Origin: UCB3 sp964415605
GTDB lineage: Bacteria; Chloroflexota; Anaerolineae; Epilineales; Epilineaceae
DNA length: 58,953 nt
Reading direction: 5' to 3'
Assembly: GCA_964415605.1 (NCBI GenBank)
Contig: CAYQBA010000001.1
Coordinates: 1 to 58,953 of the forward strand
Shown: one piece after another, positions 42,460 through 50,070 of the stretch
How positions within the stretch are numbered: position 1 is the first letter of the stretch
How the letters are laid out: the number at the start of each line of letters is the position of its first letter
Translations under genes and position numbers: made by a program
Notes under the pieces: model-generated
Told to the model about the DNA's origin: nothing
Seen by the model: only the letters and a program-made list of their open reading frames with translations
Databases searched by the model: none

Positions 42460-42875
42460 GCCGGCTTGCCTTCCTCGAGATAAAACGGATAGACCAAGTT
42501 CTCGACCGTGTTGGTCGCGCGAACGCGGTAGCTCACTTCGATGCGCAGCAGGTTGCGCTCTGGCGGGTCGGTGGTCACCGCGACATCGAGGACGTCGATG
42601 CGCGGCTCCCACAGCGTCAGCGCGTCCTCGACCCGTTTGCGCGCCGCAGCCAGGGTCGACGTGTTGACGGGCTCGAACACGAGCGCCTTCAGCCCGGCCC
42701 CGAAGTCCGGCCGCATCACCCGCTCGCCCGGATTGGTGAACATGATGATCCGGATCGCCTGGCGGATGTCCTCTTCGTATGCCGCTTCGGCGATCGTGCC
42801 GTCGGCCTCGACCCCAGGTGGGAACGCCCAGCCGACGCCGAGGAAGGCCCTGGCCGGATCGATGGCAACGCTCAT
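42456..42875 (-). CDS. gp25/W-type baseplate wedge protein (Afp9-like)
   Basis: A 139-residue protein of the GPW/gp25 family. FLGVGWAFPPGVEADGTIAE opens it, then YEEDIRQAIRIIMFTNPGER with the conserved EDIRQAI..IL..PGER pattern and VMRPDFGAGLKALVFEP. In T4 and Afp this protein nucleates sheath assembly at the baseplate. It starts 6 bases after the PAAR gene and its stop overlaps the next start. Confidence 0.93.
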   Translation of the reverse strand: MSVAIDPARAFLGVGWAFPPGVEADGTIAEAAYEEDIRQAIRIIMFTNPGERVMRPDFGAGLKALVFEPVNTSTLAAARKRVEDALTLWEPRIDVLDVAVTTDPPERNLLRIEVSYRVRATNTVENLVYPFYLEEGKPA

Positions 42876-42881
42876 CGCCCC

Positions 42882-43178
42882 TCAACCCCCGATCTGGACG
42901 GTCGCGAGACCGAGCACGATGGTGTTGGGCGCGCCGGCTTCGACGACCATGTCGCCCTGCCGGGCTGCCGGCAGGCCGCCGATCAAGACCGTGAGGCTGC
43001 CCTTGGCCACAACCCCGCCGACATGCGGCTTGGGTCCGTCGGAGAGCGGGCAAGCGTGAAAGTCCGAGGTGGCCCGCCAGGCCGGCTGGCCACCGATGAG
43101 CACGTTCGGGCTGCCCGGTCCCGGGCCCAACGGGGTCCCGTGGCTGGTCAGATCGCCGAGCCTGGCCGCGGATGGCAT
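42882..43178 (-). CDS. PAAR-domain spike tip (Afp10-like)
   Basis: A 98-residue protein with the PAAR pattern: MPSAARLGDLTSHGTPLGPG, then PNVLIGGQPAWRATSDFHAC, then VLIGGLPAARQGDMVVEAG. His13, His41, Cys43 and His52 are candidate ligands for the metal at the needle tip. GGAGG lies 8 bases upstream. It caps the spike formed by the products of the two next genes. Confidence 0.93.
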   Translation of the reverse strand: MPSAARLGDLTSHGTPLGPGPGSPNVLIGGQPAWRATSDFHACPLSDGPKPHVGGVVAKGSLTVLIGGLPAARQGDMVVEAGAPNTIVLGLATVQIGG

Positions 43179-43190
43179 GGTGCGTCCCTC

Positions 43191-43838
43191 CTAGTTGATC
43201 TTGACCATGGCGCCGCTGACGCTCGTCAGCGCGTCGCCCTTGATGTCGATGTTGACCGCACCGATCGTCAGCCGGGCGGTGGCCTTCAGCTCGATGTTGA
43301 CGCCTTCGATCCTGACCGTTTGCGTCGTGTTGTCGAGCGTGATCTTGAGCGTGCCGGCGGTGTTGGCCAGCTCGATCGTGGTCGGGTCCAGCGTGATCTT
43401 TTGGCCGGTCGTGGTCTTGATCGAGATCGACTGCTTGACATCGTCGAACTCGACCTCGTGGCCGGGCGCCTTGGAGAGGCCCGTCTTGAGCTTGCGCTTG
43501 GTCAGGAAATCCTGCGGCCCGTCCAACGGCGCTTTGTCGCGGCTGTTCCACAGCCCACCGAGCACGTAGGCGTCGGTCGGATCGTCGTGGTGGAAGGCCA
43601 CGAGCACCTCGTCGTCGCGCTGCGGCGTCCAGACGAACCCGCGATCCGGCCCGCCGCCAACGCCGAGGAGGCGCGCCCACGGCTCGAAGCCGGGCCGCGA
43701 GGGGATCCGGACCTGCACCCGGCCATCGCCCGTCAGGTCCAGGTTGTTGGTGACGATGCCCGGGGCGACCGCGAAGCCCGGCTTCTCAGCCGAGCCGCCG
43801 CCCGCGGCCAGGGTATCGATCATGCCGCTTGCCATCAT
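43191..43838 (-). CDS. gpV/gp5-like spike protein (C-terminal half of an Afp8-type VgrG)
   Basis: A 215-residue protein. The OB-fold is GIVTNNLDLTGDGRVQVRIP to GFVWTPQRDDEVLVAFHHDD, with DPTDAYVLGGLWNSRDKAP, the standard gpV/VgrG signature. Residues about 110-215 are a beta-helix of short repeats (ITLDPTTIELANTAGTLKIT, VRIEGVNIELKATARLT) forming the needle shaft. Two adjacent ATG codons (43838, 43835) follow GAGGAG closely; the first is given here. No effector domain is fused to its end. Together with the gpD-like gene it replaces the single Afp8 spike gene. Confidence 0.88.
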   Translation of the reverse strand: MMASGMIDTLAAGGGSAEKPGFAVAPGIVTNNLDLTGDGRVQVRIPSRPGFEPWARLLGVGGGPDRGFVWTPQRDDEVLVAFHHDDPTDAYVLGGLWNSRDKAPLDGPQDFLTKRKLKTGLSKAPGHEVEFDDVKQSISIKTTTGQKITLDPTTIELANTAGTLKITLDNTTQTVRIEGVNIELKATARLTIGAVNIDIKGDALTSVSGAMVKIN

Positions 43839-43886
43839 GCTCCTCGCTGGCTCTTCATCGCGCCACCCCATGTCCCCAGCACGGCG

Positions 43887-45107
43887 TCACGCCACCTGCT
43901 GCGTCAGCGCGCGCGCGACGCCTTCGATTCCCTTGGGGACCGTCAGTTGCCCGAACCATGGCTCCTTGCGTACCTCGAACGTGGTCTTGTAGCCGCCGGC
44001 GTCGAACGTGTGCGTGGCCGCGGTCACGCGGTAGAGGCCGCCGAACAGCGCGCCGACCCCTTCCATGTTGATGACCTTGCCAACCTGGACCCGGAGGTCG
44101 CCGATGCAGCTCCCCGAGCCGGTCAGCCGATGGTTGAGGCGCGGCAGGAGCTCGTTGAACAGCTTCTGGGGCGCTTGGGCGAAGCTGGCGGGCTTGATGT
44201 CCACGGTGTTGGCCGCCACGTCCTTGCCGAGGATCTCCTCGAGGCCGATGCCCAGAACCTGGCTCGGCATGACGCGCAGGTCGAACGACGTGGTCTCGTC
44301 GTCCCACTTCAGGACGAGGAGGAACTCCGTCTTCAGGCTATCGACCCAGATGCGGGCCGACACGGCGGCGATGTCGCCGACGGTGGTCCGGCGGGGCGTG
44401 AAGTCCACCAGCGTGCTGCCGTGGTTGAGCGTCAGAGCCGGGGTGAAGTCGTCGACGACCGACTTGAAGCGCAGCACCAGGCCGCGCGGCTCGGCGCCGT
44501 GGTCGATGTACATCTCCCAACCGTTGTCCTTGGCGATCTGGGCCAGGAAGTCGAGGTCGGAGACGCTCTCCTGCACCCGCACGGCCTCCTGGGCGATCTG
44601 CGGCGCGACGAGGTGCGTCGCCAGGGTGCTGAGCAGCGACAGCGCGCCGCCCACGGGATCGATGTCCGGCTGGAGCTGGCCGGCGAGCGTCTGAACGTTC
44701 AGCGTATCCGGCAGCGGGAAGTTGCCGATGGACGGGATGCTCTTCTGGGTACCGCGGTCCTTCTTGGGCCGCGCCAGCCGATGCATGCGGTCCTGCGCGG
44801 CGATGTTGATGGCCGGAATCCCGCTGCTGGGGAACGTCGGCTCGACGCCGGTGATCTCACCGGTGAACACGATCTCGAGCGGATCGGGGGCATAGCCCAG
44901 CAAGAGGCTGAACGGCCTGTCAACGTGGAGCAGCGGATGGTCGAGCCAGGCGTAGCCCTTGTTGGCGATCGATACCTCGACGCGATCGGCGCCCTGGAGG
45001 CTGGTATCGAACTTGACGCTGACGATCGACGCCCGCAGGCCGGGCGGCAACCTGTCGTCGTCGATCCGCAGGTCGAACTGCGGGGCGTAGGGGCCCAGGG
45101 AGGCCAT
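43887..45107 (-). CDS. gpD/gp27-like spike hub protein (N-terminal half of an Afp8-type VgrG)
   Basis: A 406-residue hub protein. It starts LGPYAPQFDLRIDDDRLPPG, followed by VSVKFDTSLQGADRVEVSI, as in late-control-D-type proteins of eCIS. The middle has SVSDLDFLAQIAKDNGWEMY, the usual hub signature, and the end TAATHTFDAGGYKTTFEVRK. The hub trimer joins the inner tube to the spike. It begins one base after the stop of the LysM gene; the spike shaft gene follows after about 50 bases. Confidence 0.9.
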   Translation of the reverse strand: MASLGPYAPQFDLRIDDDRLPPGLRASIVSVKFDTSLQGADRVEVSIANKGYAWLDHPLLHVDRPFSLLLGYAPDPLEIVFTGEITGVEPTFPSSGIPAINIAAQDRMHRLARPKKDRGTQKSIPSIGNFPLPDTLNVQTLAGQLQPDIDPVGGALSLLSTLATHLVAPQIAQEAVRVQESVSDLDFLAQIAKDNGWEMYIDHGAEPRGLVLRFKSVVDDFTPALTLNHGSTLVDFTPRRTTVGDIAAVSARIWVDSLKTEFLLVLKWDDETTSFDLRVMPSQVLGIGLEEILGKDVAANTVDIKPASFAQAPQKLFNELLPRLNHRLTGSGSCIGDLRVQVGKVINMEGVGALFGGLYRVTAATHTFDAGGYKTTFEVRKEPWFGQLTVPKGIEGVARALTQQVA

Positions 45108-45108
45108 G

Positions 45109-45792
45109 TCAGCGCACCGCCTCGCCGGTCGCGGGATCGTTGTACGGCAGCGATGGGATCCGCAGCCGCTGGCCGACGAACAGCGTCCGGGGGTCCGTGA
45201 TGGCGTTGGCGATCGCGATGGGCCGCCACTGCCGCGGATCGGCGTACAGTTGGCCGGCGATGCCGCTCAGCGTCTCCCCGTCGATGACGGTGTGGATCTT
45301 GTGGAAGTCCGCGGTCTCGCGTTTGACCTTGGCGGATTCCTGGGCGGGATCGATGACCTCGTTGAACTTGACGGTCAGCCAGGCGCGCACGGGCCTTCCG
45401 TCGGGCATGAACATCACGAACTGCTGGTTGACGCTGACGAGCACGCAGCGGAGCTGCAGCGTCGCCCACGACAGGTTGACGATGGGGGGCGCGTGCAGCT
45501 TCGGGTCGATGTCCAGGAGGCGTGTGATCTTCCGTGTCTCGTTCCGCACGTCGACCTTGTCCAGGCTGGCGGCCTTGGCGGGATCGGCGGGGGCGTAGGT
45601 GTCGAAGAACAGCTTCATGTCCAGCGACTTCTGGCCGCCGCTGACGAACTGGACGATCGGGCCGGACAGGCCGGGAACCTCTTGCGACGAGAACTTGTTC
45701 TCCTTGTTCACAGTGTACTCTTCCGGGTTGAAGAGCACGGAGAACTGCTCGCCGGTGTGCTCGACCTTGATCTGGAGCTTTTCGAGTCCCAT
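45109..45792 (-). CDS. LysM-domain baseplate protein (Afp7-like)
   Basis: A 227-residue protein. Residues 1-150 carry the tail-hub domain (EQFSVLFNPEEYTVNKENKF, then LDMKLFFDTYAPADPAKAAS). Residues 165-220 are a LysM domain (HTVIDGETLSGIAGQLYADP, then ITDPRTLFVGQRLRIP), matching Afp7/Pvc7 and T4 gp53-type baseplate components that join tube and spike. The ATG at 45792 (GAGGG upstream) is preferred over the in-frame TTG at 45798. It follows the 276-residue protein by 63 bases. Confidence 0.9.
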   Translation of the reverse strand: MGLEKLQIKVEHTGEQFSVLFNPEEYTVNKENKFSSQEVPGLSGPIVQFVSGGQKSLDMKLFFDTYAPADPAKAASLDKVDVRNETRKITRLLDIDPKLHAPPIVNLSWATLQLRCVLVSVNQQFVMFMPDGRPVRAWLTVKFNEVIDPAQESAKVKRETADFHKIHTVIDGETLSGIAGQLYADPRQWRPIAIANAITDPRTLFVGQRLRIPSLPYNDPATGEAVR

Positions 45793-45855
45793 GGTCAACC
45801 CTCGGGGGATCGTCGGTCGGCCGCGCGTCGATCGGACGGCCGTGGCGGCACGGCG

Positions 45856-46686
45856 CTAGAACGCACGGCCCATGCGCTCCCGCTGAGCGGTCAGCCGTCG
45901 GTCGAGCTGCCTCACCACCTGGTCGGCGACACGCTGCAGCTCGTGTTCGGAGATCCCATGGACCGCGGGACCGAAGGACGGGGCGCCGTCGGCGATCCGC
46001 GCCGTGCCCCTCTGAAGGGCCGCGTCGCCTGACGCGCCGACAACGACGACCGCCGCCGGTGCCGGCGGACGGGCGACGATGGCCCGCGACGCGAAGGACT
46101 CCACGCGCTGGTGCGCCGAAGCATGGTGCTGCCAGAGCTGGCGGCCGCGGCGGGCGACGAACAGCGTCTCGGCGCCGCTCGCTGGGGCCGCATTCGTCCG
46201 GGCCAGCACGCGGGCGATGGGCGGCCATGCCGGCGCCCCGTCGCCGGCGGCGGCCGGGACCGCGTGACGAGCCGACGAATCGATCCCGGCGGACGGGACA
46301 CCGGTGCGGGGTGGATCCACCATCGTAAGCGCGGACATCGGTCGGCGCGACTGGTCGGCGGCGGGCATCGGAGATCCCGGCCCGGCGCCACCCGTCATCG
46401 GCACCGTCATCGCGATGAGCTGGCGCAAGACGGGCGCGCAGGCCAGCGTGATGCGCGGGTGGAACGAGCGGTCGGCGATCGAGGGCCACCGGTGATGGTG
46501 ATGGTGGATCGCCGTGCCGCCCGCGGGTGCGAGCCACGTCATGCGCGGGCCGGGCACGCGGACGGCGCCCGGGCCGTGGCGCCCGAGGAGGTCACGTGCC
46601 CAGGCCGCCCAATGCCCGCCGATGGCAGGACGGCCGGGCCAGGCCTGGCGGCGCAACAGCCTTTCGAGGATGGCGTGGGAAGTCAT
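45856..46686 (-). CDS. Pro/His-rich eCIS-associated protein of unknown role
   Basis: A 276-residue protein that I do not recognise. The N-terminus (ILERLLRRQAWPGRPAIGGH) is basic, and GGTAIHHHHHRWPS contains five consecutive His. The middle is Ala/Pro-rich and probably disordered. The end ISEHELQRVADQVVRQLDRR is a helix of a kind seen at the C-terminus of proteins in this position in other eCIS loci. Start and stop are both fixed by context: its ATG overlaps the stop of the 54-residue gene (ATGA). It occupies the place where some systems have the tape measure, but it lacks long helices, so that assignment is weak. Confidence 0.6.
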   Translation of the reverse strand: MTSHAILERLLRRQAWPGRPAIGGHWAAWARDLLGRHGPGAVRVPGPRMTWLAPAGGTAIHHHHHRWPSIADRSFHPRITLACAPVLRQLIAMTVPMTGGAGPGSPMPAADQSRRPMSALTMVDPPRTGVPSAGIDSSARHAVPAAAGDGAPAWPPIARVLARTNAAPASGAETLFVARRGRQLWQHHASAHQRVESFASRAIVARPPAPAAVVVVGASGDAALQRGTARIADGAPSFGPAVHGISEHELQRVADQVVRQLDRRLTAQRERMGRAF

Positions 46687-46847
46687 CGTGATTGCTCGTT
46701 CATGCGCTGATGAATGGTGGAGATCTGCTCGACCCATTGCCGCCGGTCACGGTGTTCGAGCGCCATGATCGCTTCCGGCGGCCAGTGGAAGTGGTACGCG
46801 ATGAAGGCTACCTCCTCGTACAGCGCCCCGAGGGGGTAGCCGATCAC
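46683..46847 (-). CDS. 54-residue eCIS-associated protein (DUF6760-like)
   Basis: A short frame starting at GTG 46847 (GTGA overlap with the preceding stop) and ending at 46683 (ATGA overlap with the next start). It reads MIGYPLGALYEEVAFIAYHF, then HWPPEAIMALEHRDRRQWVE and QISTIHQRMNEQSR. The pattern YPLxxLYEEVAFIAYHFHW with LEHRxRRxWVxxI is that of the small DUF6760-type protein (named from memory) regularly found after the tail-assembly gene in such clusters. The strong conservation of this signature and the double overlap make it a real gene despite its size. Its role is unknown, perhaps an assembly chaperone. Confidence 0.85.
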   Translation of the reverse strand: MIGYPLGALYEEVAFIAYHFHWPPEAIMALEHRDRRQWVEQISTIHQRMNEQSR

Positions 46848-47206
46848 CCCCCCACGCCGTTGAGCTCCACGTGGTACTCGTGGGCGCAGCGGGGGCAGGT
46901 GGCCGGCACGGCTGCCTTGCCGGTGCGGTTGATCTCGTTGTAGAAGTCCTGCAAGTAGGCCAGATCGGCCGAGTAGAGGCCTTCGATGACCTTGGGATTG
47001 ATGCTGTCGACCGTGCCCAGCCGGGTGATGACGCGCGCCAGGAGGATGACGATGAGATAGGCCTGGTTGCCCTGGACGCGCGGGTCCTTGAGCGGCAGGA
47101 TCTCGTCGGCCGCCGTCGCCAGGCGCATGGTGCCCTGGCGGTGCAGCGTACCGGTGTCGTCGAGGTAGCCGATCGGCAACGTGAAGTCGTACTCGGTCTG
47201 GATCAT
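46844..47206 (-). CDS. Tail-assembly-type protein with a CxxC motif
   Basis: A 120-residue protein. The sequence MIQTEYDFTLPIGYLDDTGT, then GTMRLATAADEILPLKDPRV and LLARVITRLGTVDSINPKVI, resembles the phage tail assembly protein family found in eCIS loci between tube and LysM genes. Near the end CPRCAHEYHVELNG contains a CxxC..H arrangement that may bind zinc. It follows the tube gene by 4 bases and overlaps the 54-residue gene by GTGA. By analogy it helps tube or tape-measure assembly and is not in the particle. Confidence 0.8.
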   Translation of the reverse strand: MIQTEYDFTLPIGYLDDTGTLHRQGTMRLATAADEILPLKDPRVQGNQAYLIVILLARVITRLGTVDSINPKVIEGLYSADLAYLQDFYNEINRTGKAAVPATCPRCAHEYHVELNGVGG

Positions 47207-47210
47207 GGGG

Positions 47211-47648
47211 TCACGCCCTCTCGATGCGTTCGACCGCCAGCTCGAGCATGTCGATGGCCACGTCGGTGCCCTTGGCGTTGAAGTCCGGGCCGTCCCACTT
47301 CGTCGGCCACGCCTCGAAGAAGTTCCAGCGGACCTTCTCGGTCACACCGTCGAGGTCATAGGCGATGATGCTGCCGTTCTTGCGTTCGATCTTGCCCTTG
47401 GTGACCGTGCGGAACCAGTTGTAGAGCTCCGGCGAGTCGGTGAGGCCCCACTTGAGCTGCACGTTGTTGTACTTGGTGAGGCCAGGCAACTTGCGGACGG
47501 TGGTGTTCTCGCCGCCCTCCCGGTACTCGATCGGCGCGTTGTCGGCGCCAAAGCCGGTGCACTCGGTGAACCCGGCCTGCTGAATGCCGTCGATCTCGAC
47601 CCGGAAGTTGAAGTTGCGATACGGATCGACGCGTTTTGCGGTGGCCAT
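47211..47648 (-). CDS. Inner tube protein (Afp1/Afp5, gp19-like)
   Basis: A 145-residue tube subunit of normal length. Signature segments are YRNFNFRVEIDGIQQAGFTE, then ENTTVRKLPGLTKYNNVQLK and WFRTVTKGKIERKNGSI. Hexameric rings of this protein stack to form the needle. Only one copy is in this window, whereas Afp and PVC have two tube paralogues. AGGAG precedes the ATG by 6 bases. Confidence 0.95.
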   Translation of the reverse strand: MATAKRVDPYRNFNFRVEIDGIQQAGFTECTGFGADNAPIEYREGGENTTVRKLPGLTKYNNVQLKWGLTDSPELYNWFRTVTKGKIERKNGSIIAYDLDGVTEKVRWNFFEAWPTKWDGPDFNAKGTDVAIDMLELAVERIERA

Positions 47649-47706
47649 GTGTTGCTCCTACGGGTGTCTGGCACGAAGCACGACGCAGCCGGACAGTGTC
47701 CGGCAC

Positions 47707-48939
47707 TCAACCTTGCTGGATGGACGCGACCTGCTGAATCCGGAAGATGACGAACTCGGCGGGCTTGACGACGGCGACGCCGATCTCGGTGATGACCTGC
47801 CCGAGCTCGCGGACCTCGGGTGGATTGGTCGTCTCGTCGCACTTGACGTAGAACGCCTCTTCGGGCGTGGTGCCAAACAGCGCGCCATCGCGCCAGACAA
47901 GGGTAAGGAAGCCCGTGACGGAGCGCCGGATGCGCTGCCACAAGGCGGTATTGTTGGGCTCGAAAACGGCAAATTGCGTCCCTTCGTCGATGGACTCGCG
48001 CATGAAGTTCATCAAGCGCCTGACGCTGATGTACTTGAACTCCCCGTTGGCGTCTCCACCCAGCGTGCGCGCACCCCAGACCTTGATGGATCCGTTGAAC
48101 TCACGTATGACGTTGATGCCCACCGGGTTGAGGCCATCCTGCTCGCCGTCCGTGACCTGCAGCTTCAAGCCCACGGCGCCCCGCACGACTTCGTTGGCCG
48201 GTGCCTTGTGCACGCCGCGTTCGGCATCCACACGGGCGAAGATGCCGGCGACATGACCGCTGGGCGGGACGAAGTGGAACCGATTGGTCGGGTCGGGGTC
48301 GCGCTTCCACTGCTCAATCGGCGTGTTGGTGTCGGATACCAGCGTGAGGTTCTCGACTTTGATGCGCGGGTAGTAGAGACTTGCGTAGTTGCTCGGACCC
48401 AGTCCATTGCCGCGGAGATTGGCGGCAGCCCCGACATCGTCGCTGTCCACCGCGTCGAGGACGGCAACGCGGTCCTTGAGGGTCTCGCAGTGCTGCGCGA
48501 TCGTGTTGTTCGTGGCGGGATCCGCGCCGGGCATGGCGACGATGGCGACGTCGTCGATCCGGCCCAGGGCCGTGAGTGCCGCGCCGATATCAGGTGCGGC
48601 GTTGGCCGCCGGAGGCGCCACTGCGACGACGTAACACCGAGTGCCACCGTTCTGAAAGAAGCCGTACACGGAGTGAGCGATCCGCTCGTTTCCGGCCTGG
48701 AAGTCTCCAAATTTCGTCACGAATTGGCCGAAGTTGGTCACCAGCTCCGGGGTGTCCATTGTCGGCATCGCGTATCGACTAGGCTGCTGCCCCGGTTCAA
48801 CGGGTTTCAACGGCATCGTGAACGGAGCAGCAGTATCGACAACTCCGATGAACGCCGCGGTGCTCGTGCCCACACCGGCGATGGGCGGCACGCCGGGTCG
48901 TTCTTCCACGTAGACACCTGGGTGAAGGTAGACTGGCAT
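47707..48939 (-). CDS. Contractile tail sheath protein (Afp2-4-like)
   Basis: A 410-residue sheath protein. The start MPVYLHPGVYVEERPGVPPI, the strand TSTAAFIGVVDTA, the VYGFFQNGGTRCYVVAV segment and the C-terminal EFKYISVRRLMNFMRESIDE and AVVKPAEFVIFRIQQVA are classic sheath signatures. Contraction of the sheath drives the tube into the target. A single sheath gene is present here (Afp has three), so the particle is probably built from one sheath type. AGGAG is 7 bases upstream. Confidence 0.96.
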   Translation of the reverse strand: MPVYLHPGVYVEERPGVPPIAGVGTSTAAFIGVVDTAAPFTMPLKPVEPGQQPSRYAMPTMDTPELVTNFGQFVTKFGDFQAGNERIAHSVYGFFQNGGTRCYVVAVAPPAANAAPDIGAALTALGRIDDVAIVAMPGADPATNNTIAQHCETLKDRVAVLDAVDSDDVGAAANLRGNGLGPSNYASLYYPRIKVENLTLVSDTNTPIEQWKRDPDPTNRFHFVPPSGHVAGIFARVDAERGVHKAPANEVVRGAVGLKLQVTDGEQDGLNPVGINVIREFNGSIKVWGARTLGGDANGEFKYISVRRLMNFMRESIDEGTQFAVFEPNNTALWQRIRRSVTGFLTLVWRDGALFGTTPEEAFYVKCDETTNPPEVRELGQVITEIGVAVVKPAEFVIFRIQQVASIQQG

Positions 48940-48991
48940 GTCACTGCTCCTGTCTGCACATGCGGGATCAACGGGTTGGCGCTTGTCTCAG

Positions 48992-49897
48992 CTAGGGCGT
49001 CAATGGAACGTCGTACGTCGGATCGGTGACCGCCGCACGCGGCACCGTGATCAGCTGGTCGGCCGCGGGGAATCCCGGCGCGGCGACGTGAATCCGATAC
49101 GTGCCGGTGTCCAGCAGAATGAAGTTGTAGCGCCCCTCGTCGTCGGTGACCGTGTGCTGGCCCGTCTCGACCACCTCCACGGCGGCACCGGCGATCGGAT
49201 TGCCGCTGGCCGCGTCCCGCACCACGCCGCCGACCTGGAAGCCGTCGAACAGCGTCGGCTCGACCTCGCCCGGCGCGCGCATCGCCTTGAGGTGCACTTC
49301 CTTCGTGATCACCGGCGGCCCCTCGACAACCGGATCCAGCAGATCGATGGCCACGGTGACGATCAGGTTGAAGCTCGGGCGGGGCGGGTTCTCGAGGGAT
49401 GCCCAGAACTCGCCGAGATTGCGGGCGCCATCCATCTGCGCGACCATCGTCGGCGGGGCATACGGCTGCGTCAGCATCGTGCCGCTCCAGATCGGCTCGT
49501 TGGCGTAGGACGCCGGAATGGTCGGGAAGCGGTTCAGCCAGAGGAGCGCCTGGCACAGGAGGGCATGCTCCTCTCGGATCTTGTCGGCGCCAGCCTCCGG
49601 TGACCATGCGGTGACCATGTAGGTGCAGTCGACCCGGATCGGCGGCCGGCGGCGTTCGAAGCCGTTCAGACCGAGCTCGTAGATCGGCACGGGATCCCGC
49701 AGCTCGCGGTTCTCCTTGATCTCGTACAGGAACAGGTTCAGCGTGATTTCCTTCGGATCATAGCTGCGCGCCGGCGTCTCGAAGCTGATGTCGGCGACCT
49801 TGAGCTCGCCCAGGCCCAGGGGGCCGCCGGGAATCGCCGACAGCTTCAGCAAGGCCCGCAGCGTGAAGTCCAGATCGTGGAAGCTGACCAGTCCCAT
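48992..49897 (-). CDS. DUF4255 cap/terminator protein (Afp16-like) fused to a carboxypeptidase-regulatory-like domain
   Basis: A 301-residue protein. Residues 1-195 match DUF4255, the Afp16/Pvc16 type that terminates tube and sheath: FHDLDFTLRALLKLSAIPGG, then ITLNLFLYEIKENRELRDPV and RPPIRVDCTYMVTAWSPEAG. Residues 220-301 are a regulatory-like beta-sandwich (VGGVVRDAASGNPIAGAAVE, TVTDDEGRYNFILLDTGTYR), which would decorate the distal cap. Canonical Afp16 lacks this domain, although related fusions may exist elsewhere. The ATG at 49897 is preceded directly by GAGGA, an unusually short spacing. Confidence 0.9.
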   Translation of the reverse strand: MGLVSFHDLDFTLRALLKLSAIPGGPLGLGELKVADISFETPARSYDPKEITLNLFLYEIKENRELRDPVPIYELGLNGFERRRPPIRVDCTYMVTAWSPEAGADKIREEHALLCQALLWLNRFPTIPASYANEPIWSGTMLTQPYAPPTMVAQMDGARNLGEFWASLENPPRPSFNLIVTVAIDLLDPVVEGPPVITKEVHLKAMRAPGEVEPTLFDGFQVGGVVRDAASGNPIAGAAVEVVETGQHTVTDDEGRYNFILLDTGTYRIHVAAPGFPAADQLITVPRAAVTDPTYDVPLTP

Positions 49898-50070
49898 TCC
49901 TCATGCCCTGTCGGTGTCCGCCGGGCGCCGCGTCGAGCACGGCGCCGCACGACCACCCCTCCGCTCCCAGTATGGCCGATCGGCGTCTTTGGCGGCGTCT
50001 ACCGGGCGTCTACGGAGTGTCTTGCTTGCGGACCGTTGTGCTCAGGACGGGGTGATTTCCCGCCCTTTAT
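49898..50070 (-). promoter_or_regulatory. Largest gap within the operon, with three helically phased repeats
   Basis: In these 173 bases GGCGTCT occurs at 49982-49988, 49994-50000 and 50005-50011, 12 and 11 bases apart. This may be an operator or activator site and an internal promoter for the particle genes. CATACT lies near 49971-49976 on the minus strand and could be a -10; no -35 is recognisable. Confidence 0.35.

Noticed and set aside
42252..45200. Plus-strand frame of 982 codons across the spike genes
   Set aside because: It crosses four well-supported minus-strand genes and shows only shadow composition.
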